Shown piece by piece: positions 42,426 to 52,011 of a stretch of DNA of 64,000 nucleotides. How positions within the stretch are numbered: position 1 is the stretch's first letter; each line of letters opens with the position of its first letter. The notes under the pieces are model-generated. The model did no database searches. It saw only the letters and a list, made by a program, of their open reading frames with translations, and was not told the DNA's origin. The DNA comes from Bin87 sp965261195 (GTDB lineage Bacteria; Chloroflexota; Dehalococcoidia; Lucifugimonadales; UBA3495). Made by a program: the position numbers and the translations under genes. The DNA is taken from positions 3,720,001 to 3,784,000 of the forward strand of contig OZ253455.1 in the NCBI GenBank assembly GCA_965261195.1, given 5' to 3'.

Positions 42426-43253
42426 ATGGCCGCATCCACGCCGAAATCGCCACGCCAGCGCGCCGACCTGCTGCTCGTTGACCGCGGGTTGGTCGAGAGT
42501 CGTGAACAGGCGCAGGCGCTGATTATGGCTGGCGCAGTGCTGACTCCCTCCGGCCCGGTACTAAAGTCGGGCACGTTCCTGCCGCCCGACACACCGCTGG
42601 AACTCCGCGCACGGTTGCCCTATGTCAGTCGCGGCGGCGTCAAGCTCGCCCACGCGCTGGATACCTGGGTGGAGCCATACGGTATCCCTTTGGACGGCAT
42701 CACTGCCCTGGACGTGGGGGCATCAACCGGCGGGTTCACCGACTGTCTGCTGAATTATGGCAACCGCCGGGGACTTGGGGGCGCGCGACGTGTTTACGCG
42801 GTGGATGTGGGACACGGCCAGCTGCACTACCGCCTGCGCTCCGACCCTCGGGTGGTGTGCCTGGAAAAGGTGAATGCGCGCCACCCCTTTGAGCTGCCGG
42901 AACCGGTGGATTTTCTGGTGGCCGACGTGTCGTTCATCTCACTCACGATGGCATTGCCGGAACCGTTGACCCACCTGCGCGCCGACGGTTACGCGGTTGT
43001 CCTCATCAAGCCACAGTTTGAGGCGCGGCGCGGCGAGGTTGGCAAGGGAGGAATCATTCGCGACGACACGCTGCGCGCCGACATCCTGAACCGGGTTACC
43101 GACTGGATGCGCGACCGCCCGGAGATCCGGCTGCTGGATACCATAGACTCACCAATCACCGGAGACGCCGGCAACCGGGAGTTCCTGGCGCTGCTGCGGA
43201 AAAGTGCGGCGCCGTCCGTAATTGCACCAATTGCACCAGCCAGCAATCCCTAA
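42426..43253 (+). CDS. tlyA: TlyA-like rRNA (cytidine-2'-O)-methyltransferase/hemolysin family
   Basis: 275 residues. N-terminal S4 domain (RADLLLVDRGLVESREQAQALIMAG), then YVSRGGVKL and the FtsJ-like methyltransferase domain with ALDVGASTGGFTDCLL, VYAVDVGHGQL, VDFLVADVSFISL, and KPQFEARRGEVGKGG. Family knowledge: 2'-O-methylation of rRNA cytidines in both subunits, with possible pore-forming action in some homologues. It is 22 bp downstream of the hydratase gene. Confidence 0.92.
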   Translation: MAASTPKSPRQRADLLLVDRGLVESREQAQALIMAGAVLTPSGPVLKSGTFLPPDTPLELRARLPYVSRGGVKLAHALDTWVEPYGIPLDGITALDVGASTGGFTDCLLNYGNRRGLGGARRVYAVDVGHGQLHYRLRSDPRVVCLEKVNARHPFELPEPVDFLVADVSFISLTMALPEPLTHLRADGYAVVLIKPQFEARRGEVGKGGIIRDDTLRADILNRVTDWMRDRPEIRLLDTIDSPITGDAGNREFLALLRKSAAPSVIAPIAPASNP

Positions 43254-43311
43254 TACTATATCCGTACCTACGCATTGCAATCGCTGCCAGCACCTGAGGA
43301 AAAATCTAACG

Positions 43312-43701
43312 ATGACCACCGCCGGAGCAAAGACCATTGCTGAATGCACCGCCCAGGCTCTGGAGTTCCTGGTGCAATCCGGCGCTGAATTCGACGCCGG
43401 AGACCGCCGACAAGGTTCCGAAAAGCTCTACGGCGCTGCCACCCAGGCGGTTATCGCCGCCGCGATACAGCGTGGCTGGCCGTACCGCAGCCACCGCGCT
43501 ACTAAAAACGCCACCACCCGGCTGGCCGCCGAGTATGATGACCCTTTCCTGGCGGCCGGATTCGCCACCGCTGAAAAGTTCCACAAAAACTTCTTTCACG
43601 ACGAGATGGAGGATTACGAAATCGCAGCCGATCAGCCTGTCGTCCACCGCTTTGTGAACCGTCTGGTTACGTTGGTTAACAACTACACCCCGGATGCCTG
43701 A
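43312..43701 (+). CDS. PaREP1/HEPN-like small protein
   Basis: 129 residues. An all-helical sequence: ALEFLVQSGAEFDAGDRRQGSEKLYGAATQAVIAAAIQRG, then a second helical half containing FHKNFFHDEMEDYEI. It resembles PaREP1 or HEPN-type helical domains, in which the R-x4-6-H motif is catalytic, but that motif is not clear here. GAGGAA precedes the ATG at 43312. Confidence 0.55.
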   Translation: MTTAGAKTIAECTAQALEFLVQSGAEFDAGDRRQGSEKLYGAATQAVIAAAIQRGWPYRSHRATKNATTRLAAEYDDPFLAAGFATAEKFHKNFFHDEMEDYEIAADQPVVHRFVNRLVTLVNNYTPDA

Positions 43702-43781
43702 TGATACTGTCCCGCTTTGGACAATCTGGGATGCTAGGGTCCAGGCACAGCTGACCACTATTTTGATACAAGGAGAATGAT

Positions 43782-44105
43782 ATGTATCTGCTACGGAGAA
43801 TTTTCAAAACCAAACCCGGCGAAGCGAGGCGCGTAGCCAGCCTGTTGCAGAAGCAGGCCCAGATTTACCACGATGCCGGCCAGCGCAGCGAGTTCAAGGT
43901 GTACTTCAACGGCGCCACCGTGCCGGGAGAAACCGACGTGGTGGTATTGGAATGGACCGACGAGGCGCTGCTGTCCCCGATGCGGGGCGGGCATCAATTG
44001 CCGCCGGCAGCGATGGAAATGGGCGGACAAATCCGGCCGCTGGTGGAGAGCAACCACATCGAGTTTATGGAGTTGATGACGCCGGACAAGATGCTGGACG
44101 TGTAA
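43782..44105 (+). CDS. Small protein of unknown function
   Basis: 107 residues. MYLLRRIFKTKPGEARRVASLL opens a compact alpha/beta domain like dimeric alpha-beta barrel (ABM-type) proteins; SEFKVYFNGATVPGETDVVVLEW would be the next strands. No catalytic residues identified. A ribosome site AAGGAG lies upstream. Confidence 0.55.
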   Translation: MYLLRRIFKTKPGEARRVASLLQKQAQIYHDAGQRSEFKVYFNGATVPGETDVVVLEWTDEALLSPMRGGHQLPPAAMEMGGQIRPLVESNHIEFMELMTPDKMLDV

Positions 44106-44110
44106 TCAAC

Positions 44111-44205
44111 TCCCTCTCCCTTGACGGGAGAGGGCCGGGGTGAGGGTGAAACTTCTACCCTATCAACTCCCATCTACCTAACCCTCTCCCATCCAGGGAG
44201 AGGGG
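44111..44205. repeat. Two REP-type hairpins (ccctctccc/gggagaggg)
   Basis: First: ccctctccc (44112-44120) with gggagaggg (44126-44134). Second: ccctctccc (44182-44190) with gggagaggg (44196-44204). Common dispersed repeat type in intergenic space, between the small protein and pncC-like gene. Confidence 0.7.
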
Positions 44206-44241
44206 ATGATTACGCTGATAGAGCGATAGAGGAGGTACATT

Positions 44242-44718
44242 GTGGACGTTCAACAGGTGGCTGAAACTCTGCTGGCGCGGGAACAAACCGTGTCGGTGGC
44301 CGAGGCGTGCACCAACGGCTTGCTGGGGTACACGCTGGGCACCATTCCGGGCGCATCGCGTTTCTTCCCCGGCGGCGTAATCGCCTACACGGGCGGCCTG
44401 AAGGAGAAAATCCTGGGCGTGCCCAATGAGCTTTACGAGACGGCGGGCAGCGTAAGCCGCGCAATGGCCATCGCAATGGCCCGGGGCGTCCTGGAACTGA
44501 CCGGCACCGACTATGCTCTTTCCACCACCGGCGTAACCGGCCCGGCGGCAGGCCGCAGCGGACTGCCCATCGGCGCTTTCTGGATCGGGCTGGCGGTGAA
44601 AGGCGGCGCAGACGCGGCCATCGAGATTCGCGTCGGCGGCGACCGGGATGCTACCAAGCACGGTGCAGTGCAGGCCGCCATCAACCTGCTGGGCAATCAG
44701 CTGGCGACGGGTGGCTGA
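44242..44718 (+). CDS. CinA C-terminal-like protein (nicotinamide-nucleotide amidase family)
   Basis: 158 residues, a stand-alone CinA/PncC domain: VAEACTNGLLGYTLGTIPGASRFFPGGVIAYT, ALSTTGVTGPAAG and PIGAFWIGLAVKG. The usual ESCTGG and GVTGPGG motifs are altered (EACTNG, TGVTGPAAG). Canonical PncC deamidates NMN; whether this one does is unclear. The start is GTG 44242 after GGAGGT. Confidence 0.82.
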   Translation: MDVQQVAETLLAREQTVSVAEACTNGLLGYTLGTIPGASRFFPGGVIAYTGGLKEKILGVPNELYETAGSVSRAMAIAMARGVLELTGTDYALSTTGVTGPAAGRSGLPIGAFWIGLAVKGGADAAIEIRVGGDRDATKHGAVQAAINLLGNQLATGG

Positions 44719-44728
44719 CCACAACGTA

Positions 44729-45935
44729 GTACCGTTTCAATCTGGTTTTGTAGGGTAGATATGCTGGAGCTTACGGCGAGCGTCTTGGGTGGTAAACCGC
44801 CAGTCTATGACTGATTTTGCGGCGTTGCGCTCGTGTTCGAGGGCCGCAACCTCTCGCCGCAGCTCCGGCTCAGCGCTGATACGGCGGTTCAGACACCCTC
44901 TGCTGCAGACGCTCAACTCGATCTCAGCCATGTTCAGCCAGCTGCCATGCGTGGGAGTGTAATGAAACTCCAGCCGTTGCGCGATGCGCCGGGCTTCGGA
45001 TGGCTCAAATGCTTCGTAAAGCGAGCCGCGCTTGTGGGTGTTGAGGTTGTCCATCACCAGCCTGACCACCTCGACATCAGGGTAGGCCTCGTCCACCAGC
45101 CACCGCATCTGGTGGGCGAAATCCACGGCAGTGCGGCGCCCGGTCACGGCGACGTGTCTCCATCCACCCTTCGGCTCGCAGATCATGAACCGGTTCCGGG
45201 TCCCGTTCCGCTGGTACTCAGTGTCATAGCGTGCCACCCGTCCCGGGGCAGCCGCCAGGGGCGGCCGCACCTCCCCGGTCAATTGCCGGGAGGTCTCGTC
45301 GAAACACACTACCGGACGCTCCGGATTGTACTCCTGGTGGTACAAGTCCAGCACGTCCTCCATCCGCGCCACGAACTCCCCGCTCACCCTGGGGATACAC
45401 CATTCTTGCTTCTTCCAGGGTTTGAGTTCGTTTTTTGAGTAGCTGGCGCACCGTCTCCAGGGAGCTGCTCTCGGCAAACTCCAACTCCACCACCTTGCCC
45501 GCCAGCAACCGGAGCGTCCAGTGCGTGTGTCCGGCGGGGGCTGCGCTGCACGCGAAGGCGATCAGGTGCGCTTCCTGCTTGCCGTCCAGCTTGCGCTCCC
45601 GGCCCGGCCGTGGTCGGTCATTGATGGCGGACTCAAGTCCTTCCTCCACGTACCGCTTCCGCGTTCTGGCAACGGTAGCGGGGTTGATCAACAGCACATC
45701 GGCTAGCTCACGGTCTCGAAGTCCTTGGTCAGCTTTGAGCAGCGACAGCGCCCGCTTCACGGTGCGCACTGACGCCTTGCCTCGCTGGGAAACCTCATTG
45801 AGACGGGAACGTTCGGCCTCGGTCAGCGCGACTTTATACTTGATGGCAGCCATGGCTGGGCACCTCCTCGCAGAAAGATCATACCCAAGTATGGCTGCCT
45901 TCTCATATTATTACAAATCTATCTGGGAACGGTAC
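44729..45935 (-). mobile_element. IS630-family insertion sequence (second copy)
   Basis: Ends: left gtaccgttt (44729) and right aacggtac (45928-45935), with TA at 44727-44728 and at 45936-45937 as the target duplication. Inverted repeats continue with gattttgta/gatttgta in the next 20 bases. About 1.2 kb, unlike the first IS630 element in sequence. Confidence 0.85.
44737..45853 (-). pseudogene. IS630-family transposase, split by a frameshift
   Basis: N-terminal helix-turn-helix portion from 45853 (KYKVALTEAERSRLNEVSQRGKASVRTVKRAL, ELADVLLINPATVARTRKRYV). The catalytic portion to 44737 shows VVCFDETSRQLTG (first D), LVMDNLNTHKRGSLYEAF (second D) and THGSWLNMAEIELSV (E). The frames meet at an A6 run (about 45433-45440: ctcaaaaaacga); removal of one A joins them. 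An intact product might arise through slippage. Confidence 0.82.
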
Positions 45936-45973
45936 TAGCCACTCACTCGTTCAATCAGCATAGAGTTAAAAAC

Positions 45974-46059
45974 CTCGCTGCCTGGAGAGCAGTGCAGAGT
46001 GTGAAAACTCCGAATGCTCGGCGGTTCGTGGTGAGAACCGCCAAAGTCCAGGCAGCGAG
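45974..46059. ncRNA. Conserved-looking three-way-junction hairpin element, unknown
   Basis: Outer 13-bp stem: ctcgctgcctgga (45974-45986) with tccaggcagcgag (46047-46059). Inside are two hairpins: gagca...tgctc (with inner gagt/actc), and ggcggttc/gaaccgcc (46020-46027, 46035-46042). On the minus strand the element follows the permease stop by 31 bases and is followed by gttttt, so it may work as an elaborate terminator; on either strand it could also be a small RNA. It lies beyond the IS630 right end. Confidence 0.5.
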
Positions 46060-46090
46060 ACGAATTCTTTTGTTGTTGCGTTTTTGAGAC

Positions 46091-47179
46091 CTACACGTTC
46101 CGCAACTTGGGATCCAAGCGGTCTCGCAGCCAGTCTCCCAGCAAGTTCATTGATAGTACCGTCAGGACGATGGCCAAGCAAGGAAAAAGGAAAATCCACC
46201 AGGAACTGGTAATAAGCTCACGTCCATCAGAAGCCATCACTCCCCACGCTGGCGTGGGTGCCGGGATGCCGGCGCCCAAAAAACTTAGCGTCGATTCCAG
46301 GATGATAACGTGCCCCACTTCCAGTGTAGCCAAAACCACGACGGTATTGACCACGTTGGGGAAGATGTGCTTCAGCATAATGCGGGTGTTGGAAGATCCG
46401 GCAACCCGCGCCCGATCAACGAAGTCTCGCTGTTTTATGGCGAGTGCGTCGCCACGCACTACGCGGGCATAGCGAGCCCAGAGGAGCAATGCGATTACGA
46501 TAATGACAGTGCTGAACCCGGAGCCAATCGCCGAGACCAGGGTGAGGGCCAACAAAATGGAAGGGAACGCCAATTTGATGTCGACGATGCGCATGACTAT
46601 TGCGTCGGTCAAGCCGCCCCGGTATGCGGCGAGCATCCCCAGCGACGTACCGAGAACGCCGCCCAACAGGATTGCCAGACACGACACGGTCAGAGAGATA
46701 CGAGAGCCGAAAATGATGCGGCTGAGCACGTCGCGGCCTTGTTTATCAGTGCCCAGGGGATACTCCCAGCTGCCGCCTTGTTCTTGGCGCAACATAGTTT
46801 CGCCGATATCAGCCTGTCCATTGCCGTTAGAGTCCACGAGGGTTGCGGCGCCGGTTTCTATGTTCCGGGCGGCGTTGCGAATGCTAATTTCGCGGCCGGA
46901 GTCCTCTACTCGGCTAACTATTTCCAGTTTGGTTTCGCGATCGCTGACCCACCCGGGGGGCTCCAATTCACGTTCCAGATCACCGATGATGTGGTCGTGC
47001 GGCGCAATCCAAGGCGCAAATATCGCTGGAACAACCAGTAGCACAATGAGAATCAAAGATGGCACAACCGGGAATCTGCGGGTTTCCCGCCAGATTCCCC
47101 CTAACGTAATACCTGGCGATACCGGGGCAGTTTGCTGAATGTCTCCGGCTGAACCGGGCGCACTAGATTGGACAGCCAT
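46091..47179 (-). CDS. Peptide ABC transporter permease (DppC-like)
   Basis: 362 residues. Membrane part: LILIVLLVVPAIFAPWIAP, then EYPLGTDKQGRDVLSRIIFGSRISL, the EAA loop RVAGSSNTRIMLKHIFPNV and the terminal NLLGDWLRDRLDPKLRNV. A periplasmic loop of about 70 residues between the first helix and the core is unusual; it contains DSNGNGQADIGE, a canonical EF-hand-type calcium loop (residues 116-127). Start at ATG 47179 (TTG upstream rejected); GAGGAG precedes it. Confidence 0.87.
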   Translation of the reverse strand: MAVQSSAPGSAGDIQQTAPVSPGITLGGIWRETRRFPVVPSLILIVLLVVPAIFAPWIAPHDHIIGDLERELEPPGWVSDRETKLEIVSRVEDSGREISIRNAARNIETGAATLVDSNGNGQADIGETMLRQEQGGSWEYPLGTDKQGRDVLSRIIFGSRISLTVSCLAILLGGVLGTSLGMLAAYRGGLTDAIVMRIVDIKLAFPSILLALTLVSAIGSGFSTVIIVIALLLWARYARVVRGDALAIKQRDFVDRARVAGSSNTRIMLKHIFPNVVNTVVVLATLEVGHVIILESTLSFLGAGIPAPTPAWGVMASDGRELITSSWWIFLFPCLAIVLTVLSMNLLGDWLRDRLDPKLRNV

Positions 47180-47242
47180 GGTCAATGCTCCTCAGATACT
47201 GATCAAATCAGTTAATCGACCGAGTCGTAACATCACGTGACA

Positions 47243-48160
47243 TCAGTTGTAACGGATTCTTGGATCAACGTAGGCGTACGCGACGTCGGTGAGAATGTTG
47301 ATTCCGATGTAAAGCAGAGCGAACAGCATCACGATTGCCTGTACCGTAATGTGGTCTTTAGCAACAATCGACTGAATGACCAGTTGACCGACCCCTGGCC
47401 AGGCGAAGACGGTTTCGATAACGACCGATCCGGTGATTAGCACGGCTCCAATAAGGCTGAAAAAAGTAATCGGTACTATCAGTGCGTTTCGGAAGCAATG
47501 CTTCCAAATAATCTTCCATTCCGGGATACCTTTGATACGAGCCAGTTTCACGTACTCAGTGTCCAGAACGTCCAACATAGATGACCTGGTCAATCGCATG
47601 ATGGCGGCCACGTTGTAATAACCCAGTGCAAACCCGGGGAGCAGCATATGTGATATGCCGCCTCTGCCAGATGTAGGAAGGATGCCAAACTGGACGGCGA
47701 AAATCCACATTGCGATAAGACCGACTGCGAATGTCGGCGCCGACTGGCCTAATATCGCAAACATCTTTCCAGCCGTGTCAAATATCGAATCCTTCTTCAC
47801 CGCCGATAACACTCCTACCGGAAACGCAATGACGGCGGTTATCAGCAACGCGAACCCGGATAGCTGCATGGTGGCCGGCAATTTCTCTGCAATCAATTCT
47901 GCAACCGGCCGATCCCACTTGAAAGAAGTGCCCAAATCACCGGTCAATAGGCGCCTCATGTAAGTGAAGTACTGTACATGCAACGGCTTGTCCAAACCCC
48001 ACTCTTTGCGAAGCAACTCGATCTGTTCTTGGCCTGTTTCATCGTCGAGAATCGCGGCAATGGGATCCCCGGCTACCCTGGACAGAGCGAATACGATCAA
48101 GCTGATGACGAAGATTGCCAATAGCCCGTGCAAAATTCGGATAACGATGAATCGTTGCAT
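47243..48160 (-). CDS. Peptide ABC transporter permease (DppB-like)
   Basis: 305 residues, six predicted membrane segments. MQRFIVIRILHGLLAIFVISLIVFAL opens the protein; WDRPVAELIAEKLPATMQL, MRLTRSSMLDVLDTEYVKLARIKG and TVQAIVMLFALLYIGINILTDVAYAYVDPRIRYN are typical of DppB/OppB. It lies between the DppC-like gene and the binding protein gene, as in standard peptide operons. ATPase genes (DppD/F) are absent from this window. Confidence 0.9.
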   Translation of the reverse strand: MQRFIVIRILHGLLAIFVISLIVFALSRVAGDPIAAILDDETGQEQIELLRKEWGLDKPLHVQYFTYMRRLLTGDLGTSFKWDRPVAELIAEKLPATMQLSGFALLITAVIAFPVGVLSAVKKDSIFDTAGKMFAILGQSAPTFAVGLIAMWIFAVQFGILPTSGRGGISHMLLPGFALGYYNVAAIMRLTRSSMLDVLDTEYVKLARIKGIPEWKIIWKHCFRNALIVPITFFSLIGAVLITGSVVIETVFAWPGVGQLVIQSIVAKDHITVQAIVMLFALLYIGINILTDVAYAYVDPRIRYN

Positions 48161-48323
48161 AACACTAGTCCTTGTAGAGGTGGGTTAAACGGTCCACCGG
48201 AGCCAACGCCGGGAATCACCCAGAAGTGATGGATGGAACGGTAACCCTCTACGAAGCAGTTGTCTTGTATCATCGAGGGATTGGTTCATGTCTCGATTGG
48301 GCAAATTGCGCCTGAGGAACGGT

Positions 48324-50234
48324 TTACTCCCTAACGCCCTTGACGTATTCCAGGTACACGTAGTTCCCGTTGTTGGGTCCCAGGAATATGTACTCGGCTA
48401 CTACGTCGGGATTCACCGTCGCACTCACTGGCAGTGTCCAACCGGGGATGGTTCCCGACTGGTAGAAAATCTCGTCAGTGACTTTCTGCCAGTTACCCAA
48501 GGCGTCCACTTCATTCAATGCCCTGAGGGCTTTGTTCTTGGTTTCCTGGATGTCGTCGCTGGTGTAGGCACGGAAGAAACGCTCGCCACTAAAGTAGAAG
48601 TGAACGCGGGTGTCGACGGGAGCTGCCGGACCTCGGAAGGGGTAAACGCAGCAGTCGGTATCCAATCCGCGGTAATGGTTGCGCCAAGTGGCAGCCTCAA
48701 TGGGATCCAGTTGCGGGTCCAGACCGATCGCTGTCCAGAACTTGGCCATTGCTTCCATCATGTCAGGCATTTCTGGCACACCAGACAGCGTGAACACGGG
48801 GATGCGGACTGAGAATCCATTGGGGAACCCAGCTTCCGCGAGCAATTCTTTGGCCCTTTCGGGATTGTAACCGTAAAGCTCATCCCAGCGCTCTTCCCAA
48901 GCCTGGTTGTAGCCGGTCGGAAGGTCGGGGGCCAGGGTGCCAACCCATTGGCGATTACCAGCTCCCTTGAAAATTGCATCGTTGATTTGATCGCGGTCGA
49001 TTGCCATATTCATTGCCTGACGAACTAGCCGGCCCGTTTCACCTGGAATGTTCCACGGGTGCTCTTCGTCCCGAGCGGCCACGACGTTGTATGCTTCCCT
49101 GAGTTCCGCTTGTACTTCCGGCGAAACATCGTCGGGGACCCCCTTCTCACCGGTGGTGTAATACAACCCGCCAAACAGAGCGAAGGTAGTGTTTGCTGTT
49201 ACTGAACTGTCAAATACTTCCAGGCCGCCGTCGATGGCATCCTGCAGCAACGCGCGGTTGATCGCCGCGATGTGCCCTTCACCAGCCAGCATGATGGCCA
49301 ACCGGGTTGCCGGCTCCTTCACATCCTTGATCTCAATCTCGGAAAAGTCGGGAGTAACCCGCCAGTGGTCGTAATCGACGACTTCCCACTCCCATCCGAC
49401 GCTTTCTTCAAAACTGACAAACTGATACGGCCCGGTTCGCGCTGACATTTCGTACACCTTGTCGCGGCTGGCCGCACAGTACCCGAGCTCGCCGTAATCG
49501 GCTTCACCGTTCGGACAATCCTGATCCCACTGCGCCTTGCTGCTCTGGGGGATCCCCCGAAATCCCGAGTACCAATATACGAAGTCCACTGCGGGACGCA
49601 GTTGCGTGTGCATATTGACTTCGTAATCGTTCACGATCTCGACTTCAATGCCGGGGTCATTGCGGAAATAGTCGGAGTACGAAGCTCGGCACTCTGGGTT
49701 GGTGTAGTACGCCATTGAGTGGGCCACGTCCTGGGCGGTAAATTCACCCCAACCATGCTGCCATTGAACGCCCTGGCGCAGTTTGAAATTCCAGGTGCGC
49801 CCGTCCGGTGTGATGCTCCACTCGGTGGCCAGCATTGGCTCGTATGATCCGTCGAAGCGGCTGGCGTCAACCATGAATTCCGCCGACATTCGGTAGACCA
49901 CTACACCGGAACCCGTTACCTCGCAGTCCAGCATGGATGAAAGCAGAGGCGAGTCAATCACCAGAACGAGCCGGTCGGTGACTACATCGCCTTCCTGATC
50001 GTCAGGCGCCAACGTTGGTCGCGGAGTGGCTTGCTGCACTGAGACCCGCTGTGTTGGCGTTGGTAGTGCATCTGCTGGCACCGGCGTGTTGGTCGTCCGC
50101 ACTTGTGGGGCGGCGGCGGGGGCCTGGGTTGCGGCTGGCGCCGCTGTTTCACCACAGGCGACTGCTGCCGTAGTGACCGCTATGGCGATCATTGTAGCAA
50201 CCGCCGGGAATCGTAATATCCGTGACATTATCAT
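48324..50234 (-). CDS. Peptide ABC transporter substrate-binding lipoprotein (SBP family 5)
   Basis: 636 residues. A signal sequence ending in AVAC (lipobox) then a proline-rich linker (PVPADALPTPTQR), then the SBP-5 domain with EFMVDASRFDGSYEPMLATEWSITPDGRTWNFKLRQGVQW. Start at ATG 50234 (GGAGGG upstream) is preferred to 50348. It delivers peptides to the permease pair downstream on this strand. A close, interrupted paralogue follows at 50702-53474. Confidence 0.88.
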   Translation of the reverse strand: MIMSRILRFPAVATMIAIAVTTAAVACGETAAPAATQAPAAAPQVRTTNTPVPADALPTPTQRVSVQQATPRPTLAPDDQEGDVVTDRLVLVIDSPLLSSMLDCEVTGSGVVVYRMSAEFMVDASRFDGSYEPMLATEWSITPDGRTWNFKLRQGVQWQHGWGEFTAQDVAHSMAYYTNPECRASYSDYFRNDPGIEVEIVNDYEVNMHTQLRPAVDFVYWYSGFRGIPQSSKAQWDQDCPNGEADYGELGYCAASRDKVYEMSARTGPYQFVSFEESVGWEWEVVDYDHWRVTPDFSEIEIKDVKEPATRLAIMLAGEGHIAAINRALLQDAIDGGLEVFDSSVTANTTFALFGGLYYTTGEKGVPDDVSPEVQAELREAYNVVAARDEEHPWNIPGETGRLVRQAMNMAIDRDQINDAIFKGAGNRQWVGTLAPDLPTGYNQAWEERWDELYGYNPERAKELLAEAGFPNGFSVRIPVFTLSGVPEMPDMMEAMAKFWTAIGLDPQLDPIEAATWRNHYRGLDTDCCVYPFRGPAAPVDTRVHFYFSGERFFRAYTSDDIQETKNKALRALNEVDALGNWQKVTDEIFYQSGTIPGWTLPVSATVNPDVVAEYIFLGPNNGNYVYLEYVKGVRE

Positions 50235-50701
50235 ATGAACCCTCCGAAATATCAGAGTTTGGCTACCATTTCCGACGATTAAGGCCACGCTAATCGCGGA
50301 TAAAGTGCTATCAATATATGGAACTTCCAGCACTGGGTCAATCCGCATGATTCTAGCCGTTGATGGATTATTTCGTAGATATTTCCTATTTTGTGCGATT
50401 GATGCGGCTCTGCATATACGGAAAATAGTTAATTGAAGCCTAGCACTAACGAAAAATGTGTCGTGCGTTATGTGAGAATCAGATTATTAGATGTAATGCA
50501 GATTATCATATCTCCAAACGCAATAGAGTTTCACGCAGCCCCAACCTGTTGACGCGATCACCCCTCAACAATCCTATTGGAGTTTGGTTTGGGGCCGTCG
50601 AGGATCCGCGCTTCGCCACCTTCAAACCGGGAGATTTCCCGACGTCGCCCCCGGTGCAGCTGCACCGGGGGGATTCGAGCACTTCGGAGATGAAGCATGG
50701 C
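50235..50701. other. Intergenic region with a perfect palindrome
   Basis: About 467 bp between two binding-protein genes. Notable: 24-bp perfect palindrome cccccggtgcag/ctgcaccggggg at 50648-50671, plus a short hairpin cggga/tcccg near 50627-50640. No coding frame is convincing. The stretch 50345-50470 is AT-rich and probably holds the promoter of the intact binding-protein operon. Confidence 0.5.
50648..50671 (-). terminator. Palindrome downstream of the interrupted binding-protein gene
   Basis: Perfect 24-bp palindrome about 30 bases after the stop at 50702 on the minus strand. The absence of a loop and of a T run make it an atypical terminator; it may instead be a protein-binding site. 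Confidence 0.35.
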
Positions 50702-52011
50702 TTACTCTCTAACTCCTTTGACATACTCCAGGTAGATGAAAGTTCCGTTGTTGGGACCGAGGAACACGTACTCGGATACGACGTTGGGATCAACGGTGGC
50801 GCTGATCGGCAAAGTCCATCCAGGGATCACTCCAACTTGATCGTAGATTTCATTTGAGACCTTCTGCCAGTTTTCAGTAGCGTCGGCTTCGTTGAGCGCG
50901 CGCAGGGCCTGTTCCTTCCAATTTTGGATGTTGTCGCTGGTGTACATACGGAAGAATCGCTCGGCGCTGTAATAGAAATGGACGCGTGTGTCGATGGGCG
51001 CTGCCGGCCCGCGGTGTGGGTAGATGCAGCATTCCGTGTTCAAGCCTCGGTATTCGTTGCGCCAATTGGAGAACTCAATCGGGTCAAGCTCCGGGTCCAA
51101 CCCGATTTCAGACCAGTAACCGGCCATGGCTTCTAACATATCCGGTAGTTCAGGCACGCCGCCCAAAGGATAGGAAGGGATTCGGAACGAGAACCCATTG
51201 GGGAACCCGGCTTCAGCGAGTAATTCACGCGCCCGGTCGGGGTCATATCCGTACAGTTCTTCCCACCGCTCTTCCCATTCCGGATTATAGCCCGCTGGGA
51301 AGTCGGGAACGACCCCTCCCACCCATTGTCGTTCGCCGGCGCCTTCAAAGATGGCTTCATTGAGTTCGTCGCGATTGATTGCCTTGTTCATAGCGATACG
51401 CACCGTGCGGCCCGTTTCACCCGGAATGTTCCAGGGCATCTCTTCGTCCCGGGATCCTACGATGTCATATTCCTCAACGTAGCCTTCCGGAGTTTCACCC
51501 GTGGAGTAGTACAGACCTCCAAAAATTGCCCAAGCCATCGTGGCCTTTACTGACGAATCGATAATCTCCAGTCCATCATCTACCGCTTCTTGCAGCAAGG
51601 CCCGGTTGACTGACCCAATATGCCCCTCACGGGCCTGCATGATTGCCAGCCTGGTGGCGGGTTCGCGTACGTCTTTGATCTCTATCTCTGAGAAGTCTGG
51701 ATCGACGCGCCAATGGTCATAGTCAACTTCCGTCCATTCCCAACCGACGCCCTCTTCGAAACTGGCGAATTCATAGGGTCCGGTCCGGGCAGATTTCTCA
51801 TATGTTGCGTCGCGACCCAATGCGCAATATCCTGCGTCGCCATAATCCGCTTCGCCATTGGGGCAGCCTTGGTCCCACTGGGCTTTGCTGCTGATGGGCA
51901 TACCGCGGAATCCGGAAAGCCAGTAAACGAAATCTACGGCCGGCCTCTGTTGCATGACCATATTGATTTCGTAGTCGTTAATGATTTCCACGGCGGCGCC
52001 GGGGTTGTTTC

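Noticed and set aside
45379..45395. CRISPR I-E-like words (ccccgctcaccctggggata)
   Set aside because: A single partial match inside an IS630 transposase without a second repeat at 61 bp; chance similarity.
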